A stretch of DNA of 64,000 nucleotides from Mesorhabditis belari (lineage: Eukaryota; Nematoda; Chromadorea; Rhabditida; Rhabditidae): positions 2,283,501 to 2,347,500 of the forward strand of contig CAUEEP010000737.1 in the NCBI GenBank assembly GCA_958450365.1, given 5' to 3'. Both the position numbers and the translations under genes were made by a program. Shown here piece by piece: positions 39,901 through 54,178 of this stretch; within the stretch, counting starts at the first letter, position 1; the number at the start of each line of letters is the position of its first letter. The notes beneath the pieces are model-generated. The model saw only the letters and a program-made list of their open reading frames with translations, ran no database searches and was not told the DNA's origin.

Positions 39901-42900
39901 TTTAGAACAGAGGGAAACAGTTGAGTATAGAGAAAAAGAAATGAGGAGTAGGCTAGTTTCCGCAATTTTTTTTTACGCAACTCGCCATAACTTTTTTCTA
40001 AGCCGGTCACTCTTTATGATTTTGGTTTCATTTTGTTGCACTTATTGAGATCTACAAAATGACAATAAAATTATAAAGATTGGCCCATTTAGAAGAAAGT
40101 TATGACGAGTTGCGCAAAAGATCCAGTTGCGCAAATAACCCTGTTGCGCAAAAAAGTTGCGGAAACCTAGCCTACCCCAGAAATGAAGCAATGCTGAAAT
40201 GGAAATGCTCAAAGGGTAATTATGGCACCGAAAGTCAATCAAGATCTTGCATTAAAATTTACTTTAGATAAGCTCAAAGTCAGACAGAGGACAGGCAAAA
40301 TTGTTGTCTAATTATCAAGTTAATTTGAAGAAATTGATTTCTCACTTTTCATTTGGTATTTGTAAAGGTTTTTTTGTTGAATCTGATGAGTTTTCTTGTG
40401 GCAAAAAAAATTTAATGCAAATTTTTGAGGTCAAAACTTTCTACAGCTTTTCCCCGTTTATCTTTCAATCTGCTTATAAGGGAATGCCTACTGGGTAAGG
40501 TTTTATCATTGATGGAAGCTTTATTTGCTCATTAAAGCTCATTGAAGGAAGTAATAAAGGTATCTTTTTACTTTTAAAGGTCAAGTTCTTGTAAAAGTTT
40601 ATCTTTCCCTCTGCTTACAAGGGAATGCCAACTAAGTAACGTTTTCTCATTGAAAGAAGCTTTATTTGCAAGTAATAATGATATCTTTTTCTTCTCTTCA
40701 AGGTTAAGTTACATAAAAATTCTTGTATTTTTAAAGATACTTTACTTTTTTATCGTCAAAAAAGGTGGGTTTACGCTAAATTTTTCTGAGCAACTGGATC
40801 TTTTGCACAACTCGTCATAACTTTTTTCTAAATGGGTCAATCTTTATGATTTTATTGTCATTTTTTAGATCTCAATAAGTGCAACAAAATGAAACCAAAA
40901 TCATAAAGATTAGCTCACTTAGAAGAGTTTTGCGAGTTGCACAAAAAATTTGGCGCAAAGTAATCCCTTTTTTTGACGACAAAAAGTCAAGTATCTTTGA
41001 AATAAAAGAACTTTTACAAGAACTTGACCTTTAAAAGTAAAAAGATACCTTTATTACTTCCTTCAATGAGCTTTAATGAGCTTCAATGAGCAAATAAAGC
41101 TTCCTTCAATGAGAAAACCTTACCCAGTTGGGATTCGCTTGTAAGCAGATTGAAAGCCATTCCCCAAAAACAATTCTTGTCAAGTGAAGTATCATTTTAG
41201 TAAAGAATCAAAGTTAAATACTCAAATATAAAGAAATTTAATTCAAAATTCAATAAATGAAGATGAAGATGAAAATGAAAAATTTTAGATGAGAACAAAG
41301 TGATAAAGTGATGGAGGATCACAAAGAGGATCACCGACCACTTCGAGGAGGTACAATTTGTTGACTTCGTTCAAATTCTAGCTTACAATTAGTCAGATGT
41401 TTTTGTTTTTATTCAAAAAAAACGATTTCAGAAGCTCATCAGCTATCGGACACTCGGTGATCCCCGAAATGAGCGATCTCACCGACGCGGAAAGAGTTCA
41501 TATCCAGAGTGTGCTCGAGAAGGTCGAACAAAGGCAAACACCATATGTAAGTTCGACCAGATTTCAGAGTCTACCTTGATTTAAAGTTATTCAAAAGTTC
41601 TATCGAATTACTGAAATTTAAGCAATTTAAAATGCTTGTGGGAAATTTGATACGCGCCCGATTGGCAATCTAACTTTGAGCTCAAATTTCTTGGTGTTAA
41701 GCTGTTCAAATTAAATATTCTTGGTATCATTGGATGCGTTAAACCTTTCTCTATCGATTCGTACAAAAACTATTTAAATTGGACAGCCCAACATCAAGAT
41801 ATTTGAGCTTAAAGTTAAGCAATTGTGAAATGGGCGGGGCGCGTATAAAAGGTCGGCCTGCCCCTTCGCCATTGACAATCTAACTTTAAGCTCAAATATC
41901 TTAGTGTTGGACTGTTCAATTTCAATAGTTTTGCATGAAATCGACAGAGAAAGCCTTGGCGCATCTAATGATATCAAGAATATCTAAATTGAACAAACCA
42001 ACACCAAGAAATCTAACTTGAAGCTCAAATTTCTTGGTGTTAAGCTGTTCAAATTAAATATTCTTGGTATCATTGGATGCGTTAAATCTTTCTCTATCGA
42101 TTGGGGGAAAAAGCATTTCAATTGAACAGCTGAACACCAAGAAATTTGAGCTTAAAGTTAGATTGCCAATCGGACGTTCGTTCAAATTCTAGAATATATA
42201 CCAAAAAAAATTCAATAAATGAAGATGAAGATGAAAAATTTTAGATGAGAAATCAAAAAGAACAAAGTGATAGAAATGACGTGAAAAGAAGAAAGAAAAA
42301 GAGATGGGAAAAGAAAAAAAATGCAAATGAGTGAAAATTCCCGGGAGAACTCGAAAAATTGTGCCCGAGACTCGGAAGGGTGATGGGCTGAGAGATTTCA
42401 TCCATTCCTTCAACTTTACTATGCCAAAAGTCATCGAATTTGGGGAAAGAATAGATGCTAATCTTTCTAAAACAACCGTAATTTTATTCGCTTTGGTTTT
42501 TCAATAAGAATTCAATAAGAATGTTTAAGAATACAATAAGAATGTTTAAGAATTCAATAAGAATATTTAAGAATACAATAGTAGACTGGATCTAAACTAC
42601 AGATAAGATTACGGTAACTTTTGAAAGTGGGTACATTTCGGAAAATGGTTTGATCAAGAGGAATCAAGACGATCAAAGGGCAAAAATTGGAGTGATTTTA
42701 TGTTCTATCACTCTGTTTTACTCTCCGACTACACTAACTATTTGATTGGCTCAGTCGATTAAATTCGTTCGTCGAAATCAATTCGTCAAAATCAACTCTC
42801 AGACACGCTTTTTTTCTACTAGTGTTTATATATGACAAATTCATCAATTGACCTACAATTGGCTTCATTAAAAAAGGCCTACAATTTTTCTAGAACATAA

Positions 42901-44593
42901 CATTCAAATCTTATGAAAATATTTTGTCTATGGTTTTTTTATGGGCACGCGAAGTCGGGTAGTCAAAAAAGGTGCAATTTATTGGTCAATTTACGCAATT
43001 TAGTTCACAGAAACCTATATTGCTGTCAATAGATAAAAGATAGAGCCCAAAAAGTTTGGTATATAGCCGAATTTTCAGAAAAATCTGTTCAGTCTAATTC
43101 TCTCTAATAGTAGTGCACCCCGCCGAGCCGAGTTGACGACTATTTTACGGTTTCCAATCTTTTGCAGAAGCTCAACACTCTAATCCCCACAAGATCTCAT
43201 CGTTAGCTACATTTTGCGCCCGCACATTTTATCGTCAGCTACATTTTCTGATCGATAGGTTCTGATAAGCGGTTCTCGAGATTTCGAGGAATTTTGGCAA
43301 AGCTTTTGGTGCACTACTATTAGAGAGAATACGGTATGATTCTAGGTTTTATCCAATCCAATCTTTTTGGTAGACTTAGCGTTAAACCAAGCTTACTATT
43401 AGATAATTAGATAATTACTGCTCAGTTTTGAGATAATTAGAATGGATGGCTAATGCCGTATTCCTTGCATCCCGCCAAGCCGAGTTGGCGACTATTTTAC
43501 GGTTTCCAAGTTTTCTCAGAAAATGCATTAGCCTTTAGAGTGACACTAGTTAGAGACTAGACGAACAAATTGATAGTATCTTTTAATACCTGATAAATTA
43601 TTGATATCATCAGCTACATTTTCCGACCGCACATCGATAGGTTCTGATAAGCGGTTCTCGAGATTTCGAGCAATTTAGGCGACGCTCAGGGTGCACTACT
43701 ATTAGAGAGAATTAGACTGAACAGATTTTTCTGAAAATTCGGCTATATACCAAACTTTTTGCGCTTTATCTTTCATCTATTGACAGCAATATAGGTTTTT
43801 TATCAGTGAACCTAATATAAGCTAGGTTCTAGGTTTTATCCGATCCAATCTATTTGATAGATAGACCAAGCTTACTATTAAGTTGGAAAGAAAGTTCTCG
43901 AAAAAAGTTTGACTTGAATTTCTTAAAAACGAATCCACCAATTCGAGAGCATTTTCTTCAATTATTTACAAGTCGTCTCCAATTATCGACTCCAAGAAAT
44001 TACTCGTAAAAAGATGAGTGCAGTTTTCTCTTAAAATTTTAGAGATTTTTGAAACATTATTATTTTCGAGCCAAAAATTCAGCTCAGTTTTTGGACGAGA
44101 AAAGCGATTTCTTATGAGGTAAAGCTAGCATAAATAAGCAATACGCTCTATAATCTATAAAAAACCCATAATAATGGGAAAAAGAACCAATCTTTCTAGC
44201 CGCTGGGATCGAACCCTTCACCCCCCAACTAGGAGACAAGACTCCTAGCCAACCGGATAGGAGTCTTGTCTCCTAGTCTCCTAGTTAAGGGTTCGATCCC
44301 AGCGGCTAGAAAGATTGGTTCTTTTTCCCATTATTATGGGTTTTTTTCCTAACAACATTTAGGCAATAGGGGTAATTAGGGGTAAAAATCTCCTCCGTTG
44401 TGTTGTAATTCATTATTTGTGTCGAATAAATATGCAATCTCTATTTTTGGCCAACAAATTTCTTTACAAAGAAGCTGTATTTCAAAAAATCATTTTTTAG
44501 TGTCATCTTCTTGACACTAAGTGTTTGCTAAAATAGATTATTCTAAAAAGTTAAAGCATTAGATTTGCCTTAATATATATATATAAAAAAAAG

Positions 44594-44674
<81 letters not shown>

Positions 44675-47600
44675 GATACTTTATTCAGAAACTGAGATAA
44701 AGTGCGCTAGATTTAAGATTTAAATCACATGAATTCATTACGCATAACACGAAAAGGGCCGATAAAAAGCAACACGATATATTTAATATAATATATGGGT
44801 AGCACATATAACGTCAAGGATCCACTAGAGCTTCGAGACTGCTAGACAGCTAGCTAGACAGCTAGCTAGACATCATCTACAGATAATTTAAAGGTTTCGA
44901 GACTATTGGACTCTCTCAGAATTTGGAATCGACTCTGGGGAGTCGATTCCAAATTTTGGCAGTTCTTATTGGAAAAGAGTTATACACAAACTTATTGGAT
45001 GTGACTGGAATTTCTAAAACTAAGAATTCAATGGTTTAATATAATATATGGGTAGCACAGATAACGTCAAAGATCCACTAGAGCTTCAAGATCAACATCA
45101 TCTACAGATAATTTAAAGATTTCGAGACTATTGGACTCTCTCTTAATCAAAAATTTCCCTATTTTAAGTGCTTGATTTTAGGTTTGTGAATGGGACTGTG
45201 AATGGGACATTGCCTATTCATTAACCCATTGAAAACCTGTCTAAAGACTCGTCACTTAAAAAGTGACCAACTCACTTCAGCTGAAGAAATCTCTTATTTC
45301 TTGCCTTGTCAGCTCCGAGTCAAACTGATATTTTAGTTACTATTGTTATTATTGAATGATTTGTCTATTTTTATGCAAATGTGTCCTCCCCTGTGCTTAT
45401 CCGTTTTGTTGCCGAGAAGGGGCGGTCCTTGGGATTGCCCTTAACCCAAATTGCCTAGAAGAACAAGTGAGACTCTCATTTGGAGTCCCCCTTTCCCCTT
45501 ACACTTATTTGTAATCTATTCGTCTTATCGTACTACTGTAAATAAAGATACATATCTTCCGGGTCTATGCAACTGCAGTACAGGTCGGTCAGTATAGCTT
45601 TCACAGGGACTCCCCTCTAATACGTTGGAGGAGTTGAGTTGGGTTGTCGGGGTGTTAGAGAATATCAAAGATCAGAGATATCAAAAGGGATCCACTCTCT
45701 TTAACTTAACCCAAATTCTAGCCCACATCCGTTTATACCTAGGAACGATTAGCCTGAAGCTCTGATTTTTTTGTCAAAAGCTTTTTGAAATATCGTCAAG
45801 TTTATCAAAAAGAACTGAGAAGAATTTATGGGTTGTTTTTTTGAGATATATCGTTTGTTTTTTGAGATATATGGGGTTGTTTTTGCCCGTGCAAACTTGC
45901 AAACAAACTGCAAAAACCCGTGCAAACTTTTTCCGAGAACTTTCTTTCCAACTGATCTGCCAATATGATAACAATATGGATCTGCCAATCAGTATAAACT
46001 TGTAGAATCGTATTATTTCTTTCCAATCTAATATTTAGTATCAACATTTATAAAGAAACAAAGAAAAACTAAAAGGATATAAAAGTTATTGAAGTTTTAA
46101 GGCTAAAATTTTAGCTAGAATTATTCTAGCTATTTCTAGAATGATTCTAGCTATTTCTAGAATGATTCTAGCTATTTCTAGAATGATTCTAGCGATTTAA
46201 ACCACAAATTTTATATTTATAGTTTCTTTTAAGAATTTGTATTGTTTTAAATGAAAAGGTAAACGATTTAAAAAATGATTTGTCAAGCTGATAATGATTA
46301 TCAATGATTTAAAAGCTCATCATTTTTATAATAGACTTGAATTTGGTCAATAATTTGAAAAAAAAGGAAGAAGAAAACATTTCGAAATTTAAGGATTTGT
46401 CTTTTAAAGAAATCAGAGAAGAAATAGAAATTAAAGCAATGTTTGAAAAGTTTAATGGATAAAGTGTAGCTCAAATGATAGCTATACTTTATTCATTAAA
46501 GTCTAGCTCAAATGATGAGCTATACTTTATTCATTAAAGTGTAGTTCAAATGATAGCTATACCGTATTTACTCTATTAGTGGGGTCCTCTCTAATAGTGG
46601 GGTCGTCTGGAGGGGGGTTGAAAAAATAGTGGGGTCCTCTCTAATATTGGTAACGAAAGTGATACATCAATTGTTGATCTCTTGGATTAGTTCTTTTACT
46701 GTTTGTTAATGTTTTGTTACGGTTAAAGCTAAATAAAATATGAAGCCAAACTTGTTTTTTCAAGAATTTCGGAGAAAAATTGATATCTTTTCAACTTAAA
46801 ACTTTGGTTTTATGTTCTTTTAAATTTCTCTAATAGTGGGGTCCTCTCTAATAGTGGGGTCGTCTGGAAGGGGATTGAAAAAATAGTGGGGGACCCCACT
46901 AATAGAGTAAATACGGTACTTCATTAAAGTATAGCTCAAATGATGAGCTATCCTTTATTCATTAAAGTATAGCTCATCAACAAACAATCGACATCAACAA
47001 TATCATCAACAAAAATTCAATGACGTAAACGAAAAATATCAATAGATTTAAATGTATTTGTCTTGAGAAAGTTGGAATCGTTTTGAAACAAAAGAAAGCT
47101 TTAAAAGAAATCATCAATGGCTTCATTTGAGTTAAAAACTTTTAAAAGAGAGAAATTTGTGTCACTGTTTCTGAGGTTTTACAACAGAATTCAGCATTGA
47201 ACTTTTTAAAAAAATGTTGCTAGGAAATTGATAGGTTTTTTTTGGTTTTGAAAAAGGTTAGATCAGTTGAAATAAAACTGAATCAGCTTTAAGAAATCAC
47301 TGATAACTTCATCTTTAAATCCAACACTTTTGAGTGAGGATTTGTGTAAAGAGTTTTGGGAATGTCAAGAGTTTCGAAAATTCTTCAAGAAATTCTGAAA
47401 AGTTTACTGAGATCTTTGTGAAATCAGTTCTGGCATTAAAATTTGACGAAATTTTCAGGGAGTAATCTTAAGGAAAATGCCGGTAAAGTTAATTTAAAGT
47501 TAAATAAAGTAAAGAAAAGAAAATTTGTGTAGAAAAGAGTTTTTGAATAGGTTTATGAGAGAATTTTGTTTCGAAGAGAGTAAAAAAAGAAAGTCAATAG

Positions 47601-50600
47601 AACAATAAAACAATAAACATATTAAAAAGATATTCAATAGATAATAAAAAGAAAAATATGGATAAATAGAGAATATAAAGAATAGAAAGAAAGAAAAGAA
47701 TAAAAATTATTGAATGGAAAAGTAGAAAACATGTAAATTCTCATCTTCTCTCATTCTTTACTAACCTGTGGTGATGGGGTTCGATGTGCAGGAGCTGGTT
47801 GGGAAATATCCGCCACCGCATCTTTCGCCACTGCTTGTAGCTGTTCACTGGCTGCTTTTGCCTAAAAATTTTGATACCGTATTTTATACATATTCATTTT
47901 TCTATCTTTTTAAGACAATTTATGTTCTTTTCAAAGTAAATTCGAGTGTAAAAACTAGTTTTTCATGAAATTCGATAGAAAAGCTTTAGAAAGAAATCGG
48001 CTGAACAGAACCGAACTTAAATAGACTTAAGTTTTTTAGCCAAACACTTTATTCATCTACATTACCGGACTCTCTCTAATAGTAGTGCACCATGAGCGTC
48101 GCCTAAATTGCTCGAAATCTCGAGAACCGCTTATCAGGACCTATCGATGTGCGGGCGGAAAATGTAGCTAACGATGAGATCTTGTGGGGGATTAGAGTGT
48201 TGAGCTTCTGCTAAAGCTTGGAAACCGTAAAATCGTCGCCAACTCGGCTCCATCGGAAAATGGGTCCGAAAATGTAGCTGATGATATCAATAATTTATCA
48301 GGTATTAAAAGATACTATCAATTTGTTCGTCTAGTCTCTAACTAGTATCACTCTAAAGGCTAATGCGTTTTCTAAAGTTTGTCAACTTTCAATGACTAGT
48401 GATCTTTACATCTAGCTTTATCTAGTTTATCGTATTCTCTCTAATAGTAGTGCACCCTGAGAGTTGCCTAAATGGCTCGAAATCTCGAGAACCGCTTATC
48501 AGAACCTATCGATGTGGGGTCGGAAAATGTAGCTGACGATGAGATCTTTTGGGGGATTTGAGTGTTGAGCTTCTGAGAAAACTTGGAAACCACAAAATAG
48601 TCGCCAATTTGGCTTGGCGGGATGCAAGGAATACGGCATTAGCTATCCATTCTAATTATCTCAAAACTGAGCTTCAACTCTTTATTATATAAATTTGATT
48701 AGGCACTACTATTAGAGAAAGTACGGTACATGTTGTTTGAATTTAGATATCAATTAGCAGAATTTGAGTTGATAAGCTAGATTAGCTAAAAATTTAGTTC
48801 GAAAATTCACAACTCTTGAACTCTTGAATCTCTTGAGCTACATTTCAACTTTCTATTAAAAGAACTTTAAAAAATATTCTAATTTATGATTGTTTTAAAG
48901 TTAAAACTAGCAATCTACAAAGGTAAATGAGTTATTTTAGAAAACATTTTAAAAAAACTGGATCTAAACTACGCAAGACAGGAGTACGAGTTCGGATGAC
49001 ATGTTCGGATGTTCAGAGACAGGAGTACGAGCTATGATAAGTCGAATTTCTGGTTCTTAAGATATAATATTACCATAATTAGATTCAGCTTCAACGAAAA
49101 ATGAATGAATTTTTTGACTCTTACTCCAACCTTTCCAATCGCACTGCTCGCCAATCCACCGAGTGCTCCGAGCTTTCCAAATCCGAATCCTCCACTTGAT
49201 TGTGTCTTTCCTCCATCACTTTTTCTTCCAAACATTCCCTGCCCGGATCCCACAAAGGAGGATCCGGTCAGAAGACCCGCCGATGATTGGTCTGAAAATT
49301 ACAGATTAAGTAGATGAGAAATCTATCAGTCACTTAAACAAAAAAGAAATTTGCATTTACTGCATTTACTGATCAGCATTTAACAAGTTAAGTACAAATT
49401 TGAAAAGGATTTGGTTTAAATTTTGAATAAAACTAGTTTAAGTCAATGTTTGCTAGCAAGTAAAGACGAATTTTTCACTAGTAAGCATTAGCTCTAGCAT
49501 TAGCTCTAGCATTAGCTCTAGCATTAGCTCTAGCATTAGCTCTAGCATTAGCTCTAGCATTAGCTCTAGCATTAGCTCTAGCATTAGCTCTAGCATTAGC
49601 TCTAGCATTAGCTCTAGCATTAGCTCTAGCATTAGCTCTAGCATTAGCATTAGCTTTGCCAAGCAGCTGTTTTTTAGAATTATCGATTAATAATTTCAAT
49701 TAAAATTTATCTATACTTTATAAAATTGAAAACAAAAGTCAAAAAACAACAGTTTTCAAAATGGCAACAAAATTCCCATCTCTGGAATAGAAATGAAATG
49801 AAAAAGAAGAAATTACTGAAAAATGGAGCCCCGTTCAGAGAGAGAAAAAAAGAAAATAATTGGGGGAACAAGGGAAGACTTTCAAATATTTTTCCTGAAA
49901 CAGAAATGAATTAGAAAAACTTATAATTAACTTTATAATGTTTAAAAGTTTTTCAAAAGAGAGCAAAAGCTTTTTTATTTAGTTGAAAAGTGTATTCAGC
50001 TTTCAAAATCAAAGCATAAAAGCTAAAAAGTGAGGAAAATGGTTTTCAAAGCTTTTATTAAGATTGTTTGTGCAAAAGTTGTTAAGATTTAGTTTTAAAA
50101 GCTTTAAATATTGGCTTAGGCTAGGCTTAGGCTATCTTAGTAGCAATTTCAATTTAACACATTGGCGACAATTGCATTTTGAGCGTACAATCGCATAATC
50201 GTTAACTATTTTACTGATAATTTTCTGTAAATTATTGATAAAAGATAAAGATAAATTTCTATATTGGACCCATATTGGACCATATTGGAACCATATTGGA
50301 ACCATATCGGAACCATATTGGAACCATATTGGACCATATTGGAACCGTATCCGAAACATATCGGAACCATATTGGAACCACATTGGAACCGTATCCGAAC
50401 CATATTGGAGCCATATTGGAACCATATTGGAACCATATTGGAACCATATTGGAACCGTATTGGAACCGTATCCGAACCATATCGGAACCATATTGGAACC
50501 ACATTGGAACCGTATCCGAACCATATTGGAACCATATTGGAACCATATTGGAACCATATTGGAACCGTATCAGAACCAAATTGAAACCATATCGGAACCT

Positions 50601-53600
50601 ATATTCATTCGATAGCCCTGAATCTCCTTTTAAAAACCAAGTTCAAAGTTATCGAGAACTTTCTGCAAAATGAATAAGAAAGGTTTGCAAAAACTTGAGT
50701 TGATACTAAAAATCATTCGGTACTTTTGCGTTATACTTCCATTAAAAGAACCCATATGTCATTTGCATTATATTCCTATAAAATTTGCTTGTATCATTTG
50801 CGCTATATCCCAAAAAGTTTAAGTTTTAGAAACAAACATAAAAACACGTAAAATGATAATGTATTTGAATGGATTTTCAATGAAATTGTGCTTCGATGCG
50901 CTTTAAAAAGTACAAAATTAAATCCTGACTTCTAAAAGTCATTAGAAAAATACTAAAGAGAAATTGACAAAGAAATTGATAAAGAAATTGAACAAAGAAG
51001 TAAATAAACAAAAAAAAATCTCTAAATTGTGCATCTGTATTCTAATGGGAGAAGAAAAAGGGAGAGTAGTGGCTGTTGGTTGAATGTGAAAAGCAAAAGG
51101 AGAGGTGAAGAAGGGAAAAGGGGAAAGGAAGAGAATCGAAACATTGAAGACTGAGAAAAAGAGTGTAGAAGGGGTAGAAGAGGGGAAAGAAAGGGGACAG
51201 GGGAGAAGCTGGGGATCGATGGGACTCTGAGGGTCCCCCTGGGCCCTTCTTCTCATCCCTGCCCCACCTCAGCTTCTTTCTCTTGCATTCCCTAGTCTCC
51301 ACGTGCCCCGATGGCCAACTGAAACCAATAAGTGCCCATCGGCTCGATTGAGGGTGAAAGAGCTCTCTTTGCCTATTTATCCCCATAGGGCTTTTCTCTT
51401 TTTCTCTTCTTTTTCTTCTACTAGCTACTAGGTACTCAATCTCTTCAACAACTCATTTTTTGGAAGGCTTGAGAAAAAAGACAAACTTGAGATTTTTTAA
51501 AGGCAATAAGAAAGCCATTCTTTATCTCAACTAGTGAGCTTAGGAATGGCCTGAAGAAGAACGAGTTGTAGGATTGAATTATTCTGATCTTGAAAGTGTT
51601 GTAAGATTGATTCATTTACAAAAAATCAGCTCTAGACAAAAGAAAACTAGTTTAGCTAATGAATTTGATTGCTTAACCCTTATGATTTATATTTGAAATT
51701 GTACTTGAAACTTATTTGTACAGGTTAGATTTGAAAAAAAGTTTAGTTAAGCTCAGAAATTTCTACTTTCTATAGAAACTCTACAGAAATACGGAGACTT
51801 TGTAGATCGATATTCCGGTATTTTTCCAACAAAATCTTCAGCTTTTACAGCAAGCTTGTTTAAAGTTTTGAGTAAAACAACGAAAAACAAAGCTAAATTA
51901 GATTTGGATAAAGCTAAAAAATGAATATTTAAGTTTTCTGCATAATGGCAAAAAAAGTAGCAGAGAAAAGCGTGAAAAATGGCAAAAAATGAGAGAATTA
52001 TGATAGTACATCTAATTCTAGCAATCAACGTCTTTTCCTTATCTCATAATCGCTTTTCCAGAGCTATCAAACGTTACATTTTTTTAATTTCTTATTAAAA
52101 ATAGATAATGGACTTTCGTGACTTTGAAATTTTGGCAGAAAATTGGTTTTTGACAAATCGAGCGCAAGAAAAGGTGAGCGAGAACGGAAGTGTGAAATTT
52201 CAGAACCAAAAACTTTCGAAAAAAATGGCAAATCAAATTTGAAACAATTTAAAACATCTATTTTATTGTTCTTTTTTTTGAATTTTTTTTTAGTAAACGC
52301 GTGAGAAAATGAGACGAAAAATAGAATAAATGATACCAAAAATGGAAGAAAAAGAAAAAGAAAGAGCAAGAGCAAGAGCAAGAGAAAGAGAAAGAGAAAG
52401 AAAAAGAGGAGAAGAAAGAAAATGAGAAATCTGATCACCACCCTTCTACGAATCTTAAAAAAAAGAATAAAAGAAATGTAATGTACAAAAAAACGAGACT
52501 TTTAGAAAGAAATTTAGGATTTAAAGATATTACTTTAAATATTTTATTACTTATAAAACATTTTATAAATTATAATTACAAATATAAATATAGTGGTTTT
52601 AGGCTTTTGATTGAATAGCTTTAAGTTTAATAGTAAGTTGAGTAGCTTTAAGTTGAAAAGCTTCAAGTTGAAAAGCTTCAAGTTGAATAGCTTTAAGTTC
52701 AATGGCTTTAAGTTCAATAGCTTTAAGTTGAATGGCTTTAAGTTTAATAGAAAGTTGAATAGCTTAAAGTTGAAAAGCTTCAAGTTGAAAAGCTTCAAGT
52801 TGAATGGCTTTAATTTTAATAGTAAGTTGAAAAGCTTCAAGTTGATTAGCTTTAAGTTGATTAGCTTTAAGTTTAATGGCTTTAAGTTTAATAGTAAGTT
52901 GAATAGCTTAAAGTTGAATAGCTTAAAGTTGAATAGCCTGAAGTTGAATAGCTTTAAGTTTAATAGTAAGTTGAGTAGCTTAAAGTTTAATAGATTTCAG
53001 TTGATTAGTTTTAATTAAATAGTTACAATGAAAATCTAAAGTTTTAGTGAATTCGCAGATGATTTTCACTGAAAAATGACATTTCCCTATTTTGAGGTGA
53101 TTTCATTAGAGTATACAAACCCCCGTTTTTGCTCTTTTTCCAGAAATTTTTCACTCCCAAATTTGCTCGCCTTCAAAATCGGGTTACCTATGAGAAAAGG
53201 GTCGAAGTCGTAAGAAAAAAAAAATCACAAATTTTCACAGCCGGGCATCGATTGAAGAAAGGGATTTTTTTAGAGTAAAAAAAGAAAAGAAAAAGAAAGA
53301 AGGAAAAGAAAGAGATTGTTTTGTTATGAGAACCAACCTTGAATTTCTTGAATTGGATGAATTTCATGGCTTTCCTGCGTTGGAGTCGGCGTTTGCACGT
53401 CGGCATTGTCTTCGCCTTCTGGAAATGAAAAAAAATGAGTTTCACATTGATAAACTTAATAAAATGAATAGTTTAAATGAATTCCCGACGGCGAAAAACT
53501 TTGGGTACAACTTTAGAACTCAATATCCTTTTTGTATCATTTATAAAGGTTTTCGGATGAATTTTTTCCTTAAATTTAGCTTTATTTTCTATAGTTCTAT

Positions 53601-54042
53601 ATTATTTTCTATATTTCTTTGCTTTTTTTTACCATTTTTAGTTTTCTTTTTTAGAATTTAAGATTTAATTTGATCTTTTTGACTAATTCATTTCATTTAA
53701 AATGATTCAAATTTTAGATTTCACCTGTTACATCGTCTTCCGCCAATTCGGCCTCTTCATCAGCCATTGATTCCTGGAAGTATAAATATTGGGTTGGGGA
53801 GAATGAGTCGGCGCCGGAAAGGAAAAAAATTTTAAAAAATTTTTTTTTTTTTTTAAAAAAAAATTTTTTTTTTTTTTAAAAAATTATTTAAAATAATTCT
53901 AAAAAAAATTAAAAAAAAAAAAAAAAAAAAAACCCCCCCCCCCCCAAAAAAAAAAAATATAACAAAAAAAAAAAAAAAAAAAAATAAAAAAAAAAAAAAT
54001 TAAATTTTTTTTTTCCAACAAAAAAAATAAAATATAAAATTA

Positions 54043-54084
<42 letters not shown>

Positions 54085-54146
54085 TTTAAAAAAAAAATTT
54101 TTGATTTTTTTTCTTTTTTTCTTTTTTTTTTTTTTGGTATTTTTAA

Positions 54147-54178
<32 letters not shown>

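Larger units (their letters stand above)
34306..47765. other. 13.5 kb intron made largely of nested mobile elements
   Basis: No exon on the gene strand is recognised. Mapped elements include inverted-repeat MITEs, two mariner-like MITEs, an antisense exon copy (41303-42006), a perfect 15-bp tandem repeat, a tRNA-like palindrome and a poly-A run. At 45380-45640 is a G+C-richer block with 'aataaagatacat' that could be a solo LTR, at low confidence. 46930-47765 is plain A/T-rich sequence. Confidence 0.7.
49292..53337. other. 4 kb intron with three minisatellites and one G+C-rich island
   Basis: Apart from the tandem repeats listed and the island at 51050-51400, this is A/T-rich sequence without recognisable exons. 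Confidence 0.6.

Noticed and set aside
41432..41546. A working alternative exon of the gene
   Set aside because: It is on the opposite strand, so it cannot be spliced into this transcript; no plus-strand gene surrounds it.
44577..44672. Poly(A) tail of a retroposed transcript
   Set aside because: No upstream copied gene or SINE body ends there; more likely a simple repeat or read artefact.
50132..50673. Frames rich in WNHIGT or MVPIWF on both strands
   Set aside because: A 12-bp minisatellite open in many frames; no homology or splice support.
52547..53018. Frames of LFNLK and SFKLK repeats
   Set aside because: A 15-bp minisatellite in an intron.
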